A stretch of DNA of 64,000 nt from Goodfellowiella coeruleoviolacea (GTDB taxonomy: Bacteria; Actinomycetota; Actinomycetes; Mycobacteriales; Pseudonocardiaceae). The stretch is taken from positions 1 through 64,000 of the forward strand of contig NZ_JAMTCK010000021.1 in assembly GCF_024171785.1 (NCBI RefSeq), written 5' to 3'. The notes below the pieces were generated by a model that worked only from the letters and a program-made list of their open reading frames with translations, did not search any database and was not told the DNA's origin. Of the stretch, positions 24,891-34,256 are shown in pieces (the stretch's first letter is position 1; every line of letters begins with the position of its first letter). The position numbers and the translations under genes are program-made.

Positions 24891-26117
24891 CTACCGGGCG
24901 GTGTCCGTCCAGGTCACCGGGAGGGCGTGCACGCCGTAGATGTTCATGTCGGTCCGCAGCCGCACCTCACCGGCGGGCACGGCGAGCTTGAGGGACGGGA
25001 AGCGGCGCAGCAGCCCGGTGAAACCGGCGCGCATCTCGATGCGGGCCAACTGCTGGCCGAGGCACTGGTGCACGCCGTGGCCGAAGGACAGGTGGCCGCG
25101 GGCGTTGCGGTGGATGTCCAGGGTGTCGGGGTTGTCGTAGCGCTTCGGGTCGTGGTTGGCGGCCAGCAGCGAGACGAAGACGGTCGATCCCTCGGGGATG
25201 GTCTCGCCGCCGAGTTCGATGTCCTCGGTCGCGTAGCGGTAGAAGAGGTCGCCGACGGACAGGTAGCGCAGGAGTTCCTCGACGGCGTCGGGCATCAGGT
25301 CCGGGTTGTCGCGCAGTTCGGCCAGCTGGTGGGGGTGTTCCAGGAGCGCGAAGGTGCCCAGCGCCAGCATGTTCGCGGTGGTCTCGTGGCCCGCGAGCAG
25401 CAGCAGGAAGGCGGCGCCGGTCAGCTCCTCGATGCTGAGGTCGTCGTGACGGGCCAGGTCGGACAGGATGTCGTCGCCGGGCTCGGCGCGCTTGCGGGTG
25501 ACCAGTTCGGTCAGGTACCCCATCATCGCGCCGTAGGCGGCGATCTTGTCGTCGAGCGAGATGTCCCGCTCCATGAACCTGGTGGAGTTGGCCTGGAAGG
25601 TCTCGCGGTCGGTGTAGGGGACACCGAGCAGTTCGCAGATCACCAGCGAGGGCACCGGTAACGCGAACTCCGCGACCAGGTCGACCGGCGGGGTCAGGCT
25701 CGCCAGGTGGTCCAGTTGCCGTTCGGTGATCTCGGTGATGTGCTCTTCGAGCTGCTTCATCCGCCTGACCGTGAAGGCGCCGATGAGCTTGCGCCGCAGC
25801 CGGGTGTGGTCCGGCGGGTCCATGCTGATGAACAGGCCCGGCTCCGGCGGGGACGGTTCGGTCTGGACGGGCATGCCCGGGGTCTCGAACGGGACGTGGA
25901 TGATGCCGATGTCCTGGCGGGAGCTGAACCGGGTGTCGGCCATGAGTTGGCGGACCGCCTCGTAGCCGGTGACGAACCAGCCCTCGTGCCCGTCGGGGAA
26001 GATCATCGGGCAGACCGGGCGGGTCTCGCGGAGCTGGGTGATCTGGCTGGGCGGGTTGAACGGACCCGCGTCGCGCTCCATGGGCAGGCCGCGCGGGATG
26101 GCAACAGGTTCGGTCAT
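24891..26117 (-). CDS. Cytochrome P450 (408 residues)
   Basis: A soluble bacterial class I P450 monooxygenase, needing ferredoxin and reductase partners that are not encoded nearby. I-helix AGHETTAN, K-helix EELLR and the haem loop FGHGVHQCLGQ with Cys near residue 352 are all intact. It resembles CYP105/107-like actinomycete enzymes; the substrate cannot be told. It is last in the minus-strand operon after a second P450, with 91 bases between. A short non-coding remnant lies in that gap. Confidence 0.95.
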   Translation of the reverse strand: MTEPVAIPRGLPMERDAGPFNPPSQITQLRETRPVCPMIFPDGHEGWFVTGYEAVRQLMADTRFSSRQDIGIIHVPFETPGMPVQTEPSPPEPGLFISMDPPDHTRLRRKLIGAFTVRRMKQLEEHITEITERQLDHLASLTPPVDLVAEFALPVPSLVICELLGVPYTDRETFQANSTRFMERDISLDDKIAAYGAMMGYLTELVTRKRAEPGDDILSDLARHDDLSIEELTGAAFLLLLAGHETTANMLALGTFALLEHPHQLAELRDNPDLMPDAVEELLRYLSVGDLFYRYATEDIELGGETIPEGSTVFVSLLAANHDPKRYDNPDTLDIHRNARGHLSFGHGVHQCLGQQLARIEMRAGFTGLLRRFPSLKLAVPAGEVRLRTDMNIYGVHALPVTWTDTAR

Positions 26118-26208
26118 CGGATTTCCCTCTGTGGTGGTTGGTGCGGCCTCAGCCGACGGGGGCCTGACCCGCGACCGGCGCGGGCCGCCGGGGCAGTGCC
26201 ACCGCCAG

Positions 26209-27432
26209 CTAGACGTCCCAGGTGACGGGGAGCGCGTGCACGCCGTGGAACTTGACGTCGTCGCGCATCGGCACCTCCTCGGCCGGCACGGCCAGCCGCA
26301 GCGTGGGGAACCGGGCGAACAGCGCGGGCAGGGCCACCCGCAGCTCGACGCGGGCCAGCTGCTGGCCGAGGCACTGGTGGATGCCGTGGCCGAAGGTCAG
26401 GTGCCCGGTGGCGTTGCGGTGGATGTCCAGGGTGTCCGGGTCGGGGAACTTCAGCGGGTCGCGGTTGGCGGCCTCCATCGAGATGACGACCATGTCACCC
26501 TTCCTGATCAGCTGCCCGTCCAGTTCCACGTCCTCCAGCGCGGCGCGGCCGCCGGTGTGGGCGATGGACAGGTAGCGCAGCAGCTCCTCGACGGCCGACT
26601 CGGCCAGACCCGGGTCGGCGCGCAGCGCGGCGAGCTGGTCGGGGTGGCTGAGCAGGGCGAACGTGCCGAGCCCGATCATGTGGGCGGTGGTGTCCAGTCC
26701 CGCGCCGAGCAGGAACGCGCCAATGCCGGACAGTTCCTCGTCGGTGAGGTCGCTGCTGGTCAGGTCGCTGAGCAGGTCGTCGGTCGGGTTGGCGCGCTTG
26801 GCCAGCACCAGTTCGCGCACGTACTCCTGCACCGCGGTGTACGCGGCGGCCTGCTCGTCCAGGGTGGTCTCGTCCACGCGGCTCAACGCGGTCAGGTGCC
26901 GCTGGAACGCCTTCCGGTCGGCGTAGGGCACGCCGAGCAGTTCGCACATCATCACCGCGGGCACCGGGTGCGCGAACGCCGGCACCAGGTCCACTGGCGG
27001 GCCCTGGCGTTGCATGGCGTCCAGGTGCTCGGCGGTGATCTGCTCCACCCGCTCGGTGAGCTGGCGCATCCGCCGCACGGTGAACTTGCCGGCGAGCAGC
27101 TTGCGGTAGCGGGTGTGTTCGGGCTGGTCGATGCCGGTGAGGTCACCGGCGGGTGCCGGGGGCAGCTCGACGTCCTCCGTGCCCGGCCACGGCAGGTGCA
27201 GCAGCTCGTAGCGGGAGCTGAACCGGCTGTCCGAGAGCACGGCGCGGGCCTGGGCGTGGCCGGTCACCAGCCAGCCCACGTGCCCGTCCGGGAAGGCCAG
27301 CCGGCTGACCGGGCGCTGCTCGCGCAGCCGCGCCAGCTCCGCAGGTGGATCGAACGGGCACCCGGGCGGCGGGCCCACGGGCAGGGACGGCTGGACGGTG
27401 TCGGTCGGCTGGGCCGACAACGGGTGTTCCAC
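26209..27432 (-). CDS. Cytochrome P450 (407 residues) with AGLDTT I-helix
   Basis: Second P450 of the operon. The haem loop [11 protein letters not shown] (Cys near 354) and EELLR are intact. The I-helix reads [10 protein letters not shown]: the acid before Thr is Asp rather than the usual Glu, as in some actinomycete CYP105 relatives, and Gly-Leu replaces Gly-His. It is about half identical to its neighbour, suggesting an old tandem duplication. GTG start at 27432. It follows the exporter permease by 40 bases, so biosynthetic or tailoring and export functions share a transcript. Confidence 0.95.
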   Translation of the reverse strand: MEHPLSAQPTDTVQPSLPVGPPPGCPFDPPAELARLREQRPVSRLAFPDGHVGWLVTGHAQARAVLSDSRFSSRYELLHLPWPGTEDVELPPAPAGDLTGIDQPEHTRYRKLLAGKFTVRRMRQLTERVEQITAEHLDAMQRQGPPVDLVPAFAHPVPAVMMCELLGVPYADRKAFQRHLTALSRVDETTLDEQAAAYTAVQEYVRELVLAKRANPTDDLLSDLTSSDLTDEELSGIGAFLLGAGLDTTAHMIGLGTFALLSHPDQLAALRADPGLAESAVEELLRYLSIAHTGGRAALEDVELDGQLIRKGDMVVISMEAANRDPLKFPDPDTLDIHRNATGHLTFGHGIHQCLGQQLARVELRVALPALFARFPTLRLAVPAEEVPMRDDVKFHGVHALPVTWDV

Positions 27433-27472
27433 GGTTTCTCCCCAGATAGATGTGGTGGTGGCATTTGGTTGG

Positions 27473-28269
27473 TCAGTTGGACTCGCGGTTGAACAGGCGC
27501 TTGGACCACAGGTAGCCGGCCAGCGCGATGACCGCGCACCAGGCGAGCGCGATGGCCGTGTTGGTGCCGACCTCGGCCGCGCTCGGCCCGCCCAGCAGCA
27601 GGCCGCGCAGGGCCTCGATGACCGGGGTGAACGGCTGGTACTCGGCGAACCAGCGGATCGCCCCCGGCATGGAGTCGGTGGGCACGAACCCGCTGCCGAG
27701 GAACGGCAGCAGGATCAGCGGCATGGGCAGGTTGCTGGCGGTCTCCACGCTCTTGCTGATCTGGCCGAGCGCGACCGACAGCCAGATCAGCGCGAACGCC
27801 AGGGCCAGGAGCACGCCGGCCGCGGCGAGCCACTCGGTGAGGCCGGCGGTGGGGCGGAAGCCGACCAGCAGTGCCACGCCGGTGACGATGACCAGGCCGA
27901 TCACCGCCTGGATCAGGCTGCCGAGCACGTGCCCGGTGAGCACGGACACCCGGGCGATGGCCATGGTGCGGAACCGGGCGATGATGCCCTCGGTCAGGTC
28001 CATGGCCACCGAGATCGCGGTGCCCTGCACCACGGCCGTCACGGTCATCAGCAGGATCGCCGGGGTGAGGTAGTTGGCGTACTCGGCGCGCCCGCCGACG
28101 CCGCCGCCGAGCCCGGCGCCGAGCGTGCCGCCGAACACGTAGACGAACAGCAGCAGGAACACCACGGGCATGCCGACGAGCATCAGCGTCATCGACGGGT
28201 AGCGCAGCATGCGCCGGAGGTTGCGGCGCAACATCGTGGCGGAGTCGCGCAGGGCGAAGGACGCGGTGC

Positions 28270-28273
<4 letters not shown>
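27473..28273 (-). CDS. ABC-2 exporter permease (DrrB-like)
   Basis: A 266-residue membrane protein with six hydrophobic segments and the ABC2-membrane hallmark region near [34 protein letters not shown]. It matches the daunorubicin-resistance DrrB type, exporting small hydrophobic compounds. The start (ATG 28273) overlaps the stop of the upstream ATPase gene by four bases, so the two are coupled. Confidence 0.93.
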
Positions 28274-29256
<983 letters not shown>

Positions 29257-29288
29257 GGCTGTGTCCTCTGTGGTGGTTGGGGTGGTGG

Positions 29289-30137
29289 TCAGGCGCGGCG
29301 GATGACGACGTCACCGCACGAGGTGTTGGCGCGGATCTCCACGGTCTGCTCGGCCGGGCCGGGCTGCTGGCCGGTCTCGGTCAGGCCGTTGCGGACCTTG
29401 CCGAAGCTGGTGTGCACGTCGAGCCAGGCCGCGGTGCCCTCGACGACGCCGACCTCGATGTCGCCCATGGCGGTCTTGAGTTCCACCGAGCCCCGGGCCA
29501 CCGCGCCGACCCGCACGGCACCCATGGCGGTCTTGGCGTCGATGCCGGCGCCGGCCTGGCCGATGGTGATCTCACCGGCGGCCAGGCGCAGCCTGGCGTC
29601 ACCGGTGACCGCGTCGATCTCGACGTTGCCGCTGGAGTTCTTGACGTTCGCGGTGCCGTCGACCTGGCCGAGGTGCACCTGGCCGGTGCCGGTGCTGATC
29701 TCGGCGTTGCCGTCGGCCCGGTCCACGCTGACGTGGCCGATCCCGGTGGTCGCGTGCAGCGGGCCGGTGCGGTCGAACGCGAAGTTGCCCATCGAGGTCT
29801 TGAACCGCACCTCGCCGAGCCGGCCGGTGCAGTGCAGGTTGCCGACGGACGCGTCACCGTGCAGCTGCGAACCGGTGGGCAGCTCGATGAACACCTCGAC
29901 CGACCTGGTCTTCTTGGAGAAGTCGAAGGCGCGCGGCCGGGGCGTCCTGATCAGCAGGGTGCCGTTGGCGTACTCGGCGCGGGACTGTTGGGCGGCCTTC
30001 ACGTCGGACTCGTCGTCCTCGTCGGTCGGGCGCAGCTCGACCACGGTGTTGGTGCGGTCGCTCGCGGTGATCCGGATGTTGACCACGCCGGCGTCGAGAC
30101 GGACGTCGATCGGGGCCGGAGTGTCGAAAGTGGACAT
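29289..30137 (-). CDS. DUF4097 protein (paralogue 3, exporter-associated)
   Basis: A 282-residue beta-solenoid of about a dozen short repeats (GNFAFDRTGP, GHVSVDRADGN, GQVHLGQVDGT, GNVEIDAVTGD, GDIEVGVVEGT and others). The N-terminus MSTFDTPAPIDVRLDAGVVNIRITASDRTNTVVELRP aligns with the other two DUF4097 proteins of the window, but the body is longer. It lies between the RHH regulator and the ABC ATPase; that order (small regulator, DUF4097, ABC exporter) recurs in actinomycetes. Its molecular role is unknown. Confidence 0.85.
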   Translation of the reverse strand: MSTFDTPAPIDVRLDAGVVNIRITASDRTNTVVELRPTDEDDESDVKAAQQSRAEYANGTLLIRTPRPRAFDFSKKTRSVEVFIELPTGSQLHGDASVGNLHCTGRLGEVRFKTSMGNFAFDRTGPLHATTGIGHVSVDRADGNAEISTGTGQVHLGQVDGTANVKNSSGNVEIDAVTGDARLRLAAGEITIGQAGAGIDAKTAMGAVRVGAVARGSVELKTAMGDIEVGVVEGTAAWLDVHTSFGKVRNGLTETGQQPGPAEQTVEIRANTSCGDVVIRRA

Positions 30138-30345
30138 GGGTGTGCCTCCAGACGGGTCGAGCGCGAATCGCGGGCCGGGCGTGGACGTGCGGCATCGGCG
30201 CGCGTACGGGAGTCCTCAGTGGATGGTGAGGTGCGCGGCAGCGGGTGGGCGGCTGCCGGGAGAGGTGGCGGAGCCCGGCGGTGGCCCGTGGGCTCCGTGC
30301 GGTGGCGGCGTCAGCGCCGGGCTGGCGGCGCGGGCCGGGACCGGG

Positions 30346-30897
30346 TCAGCGGACCCAGCCGGTGTAGTGCCGGGCGCCGCGCCTGCCGCTCTGCTGCGGT
30401 TGCGGGGCGGGTGGTCGCTGTGCTGGTTGCTGTGGTTGCAGTGCGGCCGAGGTGACCCGGACCAGCCACGCGTTGACCGACCGCCCCTCCCTGGCGGCGG
30501 CCTCCTCGATCGCGGCCTTGAGCTGTTCGGGCAGGCGGAAGTTGATCCGCGCGGTGGCGCCCTCGTCGAGCGACGGCCCGCTGTCGACCGGGGTGGGGGC
30601 GCTGGGTTCGGGCTCGGCGGGGCGCTCTCCCGGGTCCTCGAACCGCTGCTCGACCGGGGGTGGCGTCACCACGAAGTTCGGGTCGAGCCCGCGGAGCCGC
30701 ACCTCGACGGAGCCGGGCGCCAGGTCGCGGGTGATCTCGTCCGCGGCGGCCGAGATCGCCTGCAGCAGCGTGAGCCGGATCGCCGACTCCAGCGGCCCGC
30801 TCAACCGTTCGACGAGTGCGCGGGCCTCGTCACCGCCAACCTCGGCGGCCACGGCGAGTTCGCGACCGAGGCTCGCCACGTACGAGGTGAGGTCCAT
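30346..30897 (-). CDS. Ribbon-helix-helix (HicB/Arc-like) regulator heading the exporter operon
   Basis: 183 residues. The C-terminal half holds an RHH DNA-binding unit ARINFRLPEQLKAAIEEAAAREGRSVNAWLVRVTSAAL (about 118-155) as in HicB-type antitoxins; the N-terminal half is helical (MDLTSYVASLGRELAVAAEVGGDEARALVERL), probably for oligomerisation. No HicA toxin is adjacent. ATG 30897 begins the family N-terminus; upstream in-frame starts run through the operator. An array of TGGCGCCA palindromes overlaps the start codon, so it is almost certainly autoregulatory and sets expression of the DUF4097, ABC and P450 genes downstream. Confidence 0.85.
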   Translation of the reverse strand: MDLTSYVASLGRELAVAAEVGGDEARALVERLSGPLESAIRLTLLQAISAAADEITRDLAPGSVEVRLRGLDPNFVVTPPPVEQRFEDPGERPAEPEPSAPTPVDSGPSLDEGATARINFRLPEQLKAAIEEAAAREGRSVNAWLVRVTSAALQPQQPAQRPPAPQPQQSGRRGARHYTGWVR

Positions 30898-30999
30898 GGC
30901 ACCAATATGGCACACCGATGGCGCCATCGCAACACCTGATGGCGCCATATGGCGCCAGGCGGCACAAAAGTGGCGCCACCCCGGCTGGGGATGGCGCCA
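30897..30999 (-). promoter_or_regulatory. Helically phased array of TGGCGCCA operators
   Basis: Perfect TGGCGCCA palindromes start at 30919, 30940, 30950, 30971 and 30992, i.e. 21, 10, 21 and 21 bases apart. Two variants at 30897 (TGGCACCA, over the start codon) and 30908 (TGGCACA) extend the register by 11-base steps. All copies thus face the same side of the helix, as expected for cooperative binding of RHH dimers. Confidence 0.85.
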
Positions 31000-31078
31000 C
31001 TGGTGTCACTCACATGGCCCTGCGTGAACGTGCAACTCGGGGGGTTTGCAAAGTCAACTCGCGGGGTGAGCTGGGGAT

Positions 31079-31444
31079 TCAGTTGCCGTACTGCTTGGTT
31101 TCCGGGCGTTCGACCATCAGGGCGTGCGCGGGCTCGTCGGCGACCGGGCGGTGGCGCAGGCCCCGGGGCACCACGAAGATGTCGCCGGCGGAGAGCACGA
31201 CCGGGTCGCGGCCCTCCAGCTCCAGGCGGAAGGTGCCGTCCCAGCACAGGAACAGCTCGTCCTCGTCGTGGTGGTGCCACGGGAACTCACCGTGGAACTG
31301 GGCCAGGCGCACCACGGCGTCGTTGACCAGGGCCAACTCGCGCGGCTGGAACGGGCCGGGCAGCCCGGCGATCGCGGCGGGGATGGACACGGCGCCGGTC
31401 GAGGTGGTCGTCGAGGTGGTCGAGGAGTCGGTTGGCGTGCTCAT
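31079..31444 (-). CDS. Cupin-domain protein
   Basis: A 121-residue single-domain cupin. The metal-binding motif 1 is PWHHHDEDELFLCWDGTFRLEL and motif 2 GDIFVVPRGLRHRP. ATG 31444 follows GCAGGAT; longer frames upstream run into the divergent regulator's promoter. The N-terminus is Ser/Thr-rich. Cupins of this type bind small ligands or act as simple dioxygenases or isomerases; the function is unknown. It is divergent from a MocR regulator and probably its target. Confidence 0.88.
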   Translation of the reverse strand: MSTPTDSSTTSTTTSTGAVSIPAAIAGLPGPFQPRELALVNDAVVRLAQFHGEFPWHHHDEDELFLCWDGTFRLELEGRDPVVLSAGDIFVVPRGLRHRPVADEPAHALMVERPETKQYGN

Positions 31445-31483
31445 GACAGCCATCCTGCGGGGACCGCCGCCACCACCCCAGAG

Positions 31484-31519
31484 CCAATCGCGGACAATTG
31501 GTCCGGTTATGGAACCAAT
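31484..31519. promoter_or_regulatory. CCAAT/ATTGG boxes between cupin and MocR genes
   Basis: CCAAT (31484-31488), ATTGG (31497-31501) and CCAAT (31515-31519) alternate in orientation and overlap the MocR start codon at 31509. ATTGGT and ACCAAT form a dyad across the start. MocR regulators commonly bind such sites to repress themselves and activate the divergent gene. Confidence 0.45.
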
Positions 31520-32933
31520 CCAGTTGACCGAACGGCTCGGCCGCTGGTCCTCCGGGCGGGGACCGCTGTACCTGCTGCTCGCGGACCGGCTGCGCCGGCT
31601 GATCGACGAGGGCGAACTACCGCTGGGCACGCTGCTGCCGCCCGATCGGGCACTGGCCGCCGCGCTCGCCGTGGGGCGGGGCACCGTGGTGGCCGCCTAC
31701 GACCTGCTGCGCCTGGAGGGGAGGATCGTCCGGCGGCAGGGCAGCGGCACCCGGGTGGCCGGGCCGGTGCCGGACGCCGGGCCGGAGACCACGGACGCCC
31801 CGGCCTTCCTGCACCTGCTCGAACCGCGCGACGGGGTGATCCTGCTGGCCTGCGCCGCACCGGACGCGCCACCGCCGGAGCTGGTCGAGGCCTACCAGCG
31901 GGCCGTGGTGGACCTGGCCGCGCGGCGCGGCGACATCGGCTACCACCCGTCCGGGGACACCGTCCTGCGCCAGGCCCTGGCCGAGCACTACACCGGTCGG
32001 GGTGTGCCCACCGCGCCCGAGCAGATCGTGGTGACCAACGGCGGCCAGCAGGCGCTGTCCCTGCTGGCGCGCGCCCTGACCCGGCCGGGCGAGCAGGTGC
32101 TGGTGGAGGCGCCCACCTACCCCGGCGCGCTGGAGGCGTTCCGCGAGGTCCTGGCCGTGCCCAGGGCGCTGCCGGTCGGGCTGGCCGGGTTTGAGGCGGC
32201 CGTGCGCGACCACCGGCCCGCCTTCGCCTACGTGATCGCCACGTGCCAGAACCCCACCGGCGGGATGCTGTCCGGACTGGCCGGCAGCCGGCTGGCCAGC
32301 GCCGCGGCCAGTGCGGGCGTGCCGCTGGTCGAGGACGAGGTCCTGGCCCACCTGGCGTTCCCCGGCGAGGACGTGCCGCCGCCGCTGGCCGCGCACGCGC
32401 CCGGGGTGATCTCGGTCGGCTCGCTCAGCAAGCTGGTCTGGGGTGGCCTGCGGGTCGGCTGGGTGCGGGCGCCCGAGCCCCTGGCCGCCCGGCTGTCCCG
32501 GCTGCGCGCCGTGCACGACATCGGCGGCAACATCCCGGCGCAGCTGGCCGCCGCCCACCTGCTGCCCGCACTGGCCGCGCTGCGCCAGCGCCGGGCCGCC
32601 CAGCTGAAGGCCAACCACGACCACCTGCGCGCCGAACTGGCCGCCCAACTGCCCGACTGGCAGGCGCCACCCGCGCGCGGCGGCCAGGTGCTGTGGGTGC
32701 GGCTGCCGCACGGCGACGGCGTGTCGTTCGTGCAGACCGCGCTGCGGCACGGGGTGGCCGTGCTGCCGGGCAGCGGCCTGGACGCCGGCGGCGGCAGCCG
32801 GGAGCACGTGCGCGTGCACTTCGTGCCGTCGCCCGAGGAGCTGACCGAGGCGGTCCGCCGGCTGGCCCTGGCCTGGCGCGCCTACGACCAGGCCGCCCGG
32901 AGCCTGACCGCGCCACCGCAGCTGGCGGTGTGA
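31509..32933 (+). CDS. MocR-type regulator (GntR HTH fused to aminotransferase fold)
   Basis: 474 residues. An N-terminal GntR winged helix (GPLYLLLADRLRRLIDEGELPLGTLLPPDRALAAALAVGRGTVVAAYDLLRLEG) is fused to a fold type I PLP aminotransferase domain with NGGQQALSLLARAL, CQNPTGG, and the PLP-lysine segment SVGSLSKLVWGGLRVGWVRAP. Such proteins are transcription factors that bind PLP or a PLP-amino-acid adduct. The divergent cupin is the likely target. The last 36 bases of its coding and flanking sequence are repeated at 34184, on the far side of a toxin-antitoxin island. Confidence 0.93.
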   Translation: MEPIQLTERLGRWSSGRGPLYLLLADRLRRLIDEGELPLGTLLPPDRALAAALAVGRGTVVAAYDLLRLEGRIVRRQGSGTRVAGPVPDAGPETTDAPAFLHLLEPRDGVILLACAAPDAPPPELVEAYQRAVVDLAARRGDIGYHPSGDTVLRQALAEHYTGRGVPTAPEQIVVTNGGQQALSLLARALTRPGEQVLVEAPTYPGALEAFREVLAVPRALPVGLAGFEAAVRDHRPAFAYVIATCQNPTGGMLSGLAGSRLASAAASAGVPLVEDEVLAHLAFPGEDVPPPLAAHAPGVISVGSLSKLVWGGLRVGWVRAPEPLAARLSRLRAVHDIGGNIPAQLAAAHLLPALAALRQRRAAQLKANHDHLRAELAAQLPDWQAPPARGGQVLWVRLPHGDGVSFVQTALRHGVAVLPGSGLDAGGGSREHVRVHFVPSPEELTEAVRRLALAWRAYDQAARSLTAPPQLAV

Positions 32934-32937
32934 GCGG
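32902..32937 (+). repeat. 36-bp direct repeat, copy 1 (3' end of MocR gene)
   Basis: Covers the last codons and stop of the MocR gene. Copy 2 is at 34184-34219 with one mismatch. The repeats bracket the PIN/HTH toxin-antitoxin genes, as target duplications or att-like core sites would. Confidence 0.8.
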
Positions 32938-32966
32938 CGACGGTGGTCGTTGGTCTGGCAGTGGGA

Positions 32967-33544
32967 TCAGATCAAGGGGCGGAGCACTTGTGCAACGTGT
33001 TCCATCCCGTACCGCTGGTCAAGGGTGTCAAGGATTTCGGCGGTGCTTCGAACGCGACCTGAGCGTCCGGAACGCTCCGCGATCGTGGTCACCGCGACCA
33101 GTGCCTGGGCGGGATTCGAAGCCACAACTCCTGCGGCGAACAGCCGAGGAGACAGCACCTCAAGTCCCCGGGGAAGCGCCGAGCGCGGAAAGTCCCTGAC
33201 GTTGTGGGTGACGATGGCATCGGCCCCACCAACGACGGCCGCGGCGACGACGTGCTCGTCAGCGGAGTCAGGCAGCCCGTAGCCGCCGTCGAGTCTTCCC
33301 AGCCCTCGACCTCGGCGTCGCGGAAAGCGCGCCTCATGGTCGCGACAAGGCGGTGTGCGCGGCTGGCCGCTTCGGCCGGTTCGACGTGGCGGGCGATCAG
33401 CTTCTGCTCTTCTTCGTAGGCCAGTTCGTCCAGAATCGCGACGCTCCACAACGGTCGGTACATGACCTCAGCGGCGAGCGAGAGCAGGAAATCACGTTGC
33501 AGGCTGGGCCAGAGAACACAGGTGTCGAGCAGGGCGACGAACCC
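32967..33544 (-). pseudogene. PIN-domain toxin gene, broken (start codon lost and frameshifted)
   Basis: A VapC-like PIN ribonuclease is readable in two frames. From 33541: [33 protein letters not shown]... to AEVEGWED; then, after a one-base deletion near 33293, [35 protein letters not shown] and on to VLRPLI at 32967. The N-terminal Asp (LLDT) and the later SADEH and THN residues fit PIN active sites. The codon before FVALLD is GGG where related genes would have GTG, so the start also seems lost. The toxin is probably dead while the antitoxin upstream stays intact. Confidence 0.7.
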
Positions 33545-33572
33545 GCGAGGGCTTCTTCTGGTTGTTGTCGGA

Positions 33573-34100
33573 TCAGTGGGGGTTCTCGCCTCGGCGGCGC
33601 TTCGCGACCTCCCGACGTGCGGTCCGCAGCCGCCGCAGCACCGTGTCGAGGTCCTCGTCCTCGTCGACCGCGGTAGCCGCCAGCGCGGCGTACTGCTCGG
33701 CGCGGCGCCGGGCGCGGTAGGCGAGCACGTCTCGCAGCACGATCCGGCGATGGCTGCCCACGCGTTCGAACGGAATCTCGTTGTCGTCGAGCAGTCGGAT
33801 CAGCGTCGGGCGGCTGACCCCCAGCAGGTCCGCCGCCTGTTGCGTGGTGACCGTTTGCGCGACCGGGGTCACCGAAACCGCCAGACCCTCCTGCAGCGCC
33901 TGGGCTACCTGGCGCAGCGCGCGGAACAGCTCCGGCGGAAGTTCGACGCGGTCGTCCGGAGTGGGCCCGCTCAGAAAGCAGGCTGCCGCTGGCCTGCCGC
34001 GTTCAGCGCCCTCGTGCGCCTTGAGGAACGCGTGCACCTCTGCCAGTCGCTCCTCATCGGCACCGGGGAGGTACGTCTCCGGCTGGGGAGATCCATCCAT
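33573..34100 (-). CDS. HTH (excisionase-type) antitoxin of the PIN toxin
   Basis: 175 residues. The centre is an excisionase/MerR-like HTH ([52 protein letters not shown]), preceded by a Pro-rich region and followed by an acidic tail ([14 protein letters not shown]). This architecture is found as the antitoxin of PIN toxins in actinobacteria. ATG 34100 has GAGGAGGAG upstream. A perfect dyad lies just ahead of it, consistent with autorepression. Confidence 0.88.
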   Translation of the reverse strand: MDGSPQPETYLPGADEERLAEVHAFLKAHEGAERGRPAAACFLSGPTPDDRVELPPELFRALRQVAQALQEGLAVSVTPVAQTVTTQQAADLLGVSRPTLIRLLDDNEIPFERVGSHRRIVLRDVLAYRARRRAEQYAALAATAVDEDEDLDTVLRRLRTARREVAKRRRGENPH

Positions 34101-34117
34101 GACTCCTCCTCATTCAA

Positions 34118-34138
34118 ACGAAACGTAACCTGTTTCGT
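34118..34138 (-). promoter_or_regulatory. Operator dyad of the HTH antitoxin gene
   Basis: ACGAAAC (34118-34124) and GTTTCGT (34132-34138) form a perfect dyad with a 7-base spacer, 17 bases ahead of the antitoxin start codon. This is the likely autoregulatory site of the toxin-antitoxin pair. Confidence 0.65.
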
Positions 34139-34183
34139 CTTGTTCGATTATCCCCCTGATGGGTGGTTCGCGGCCGCACCCGG

Positions 34184-34219
34184 GCCTGACCGCGCCACGG
34201 CAGCTGGCGGTGTGAGCGG
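34184..34219 (+). repeat. 36-bp direct repeat, copy 2 (beyond the toxin-antitoxin island)
   Basis: Duplicate of 32902-32937 (35 of 36 bases). The flanking GGCCGC...CCGG on the left is also roughly shared. The frame here still reads LTAPRQLAV-stop, i.e. a copied MocR C-terminus. Confidence 0.8.
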
Positions 34220-34256
34220 TGGGGAGTGTCGGTTGCCCCTGGCACACTCGCCGGCC

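Noticed and set aside
30346-30948. Earlier starts (30948, 30924) for the RHH gene
   Set aside because: They run through the operator palindromes and add non-family residues; ATG 30897 begins the family N-terminus.
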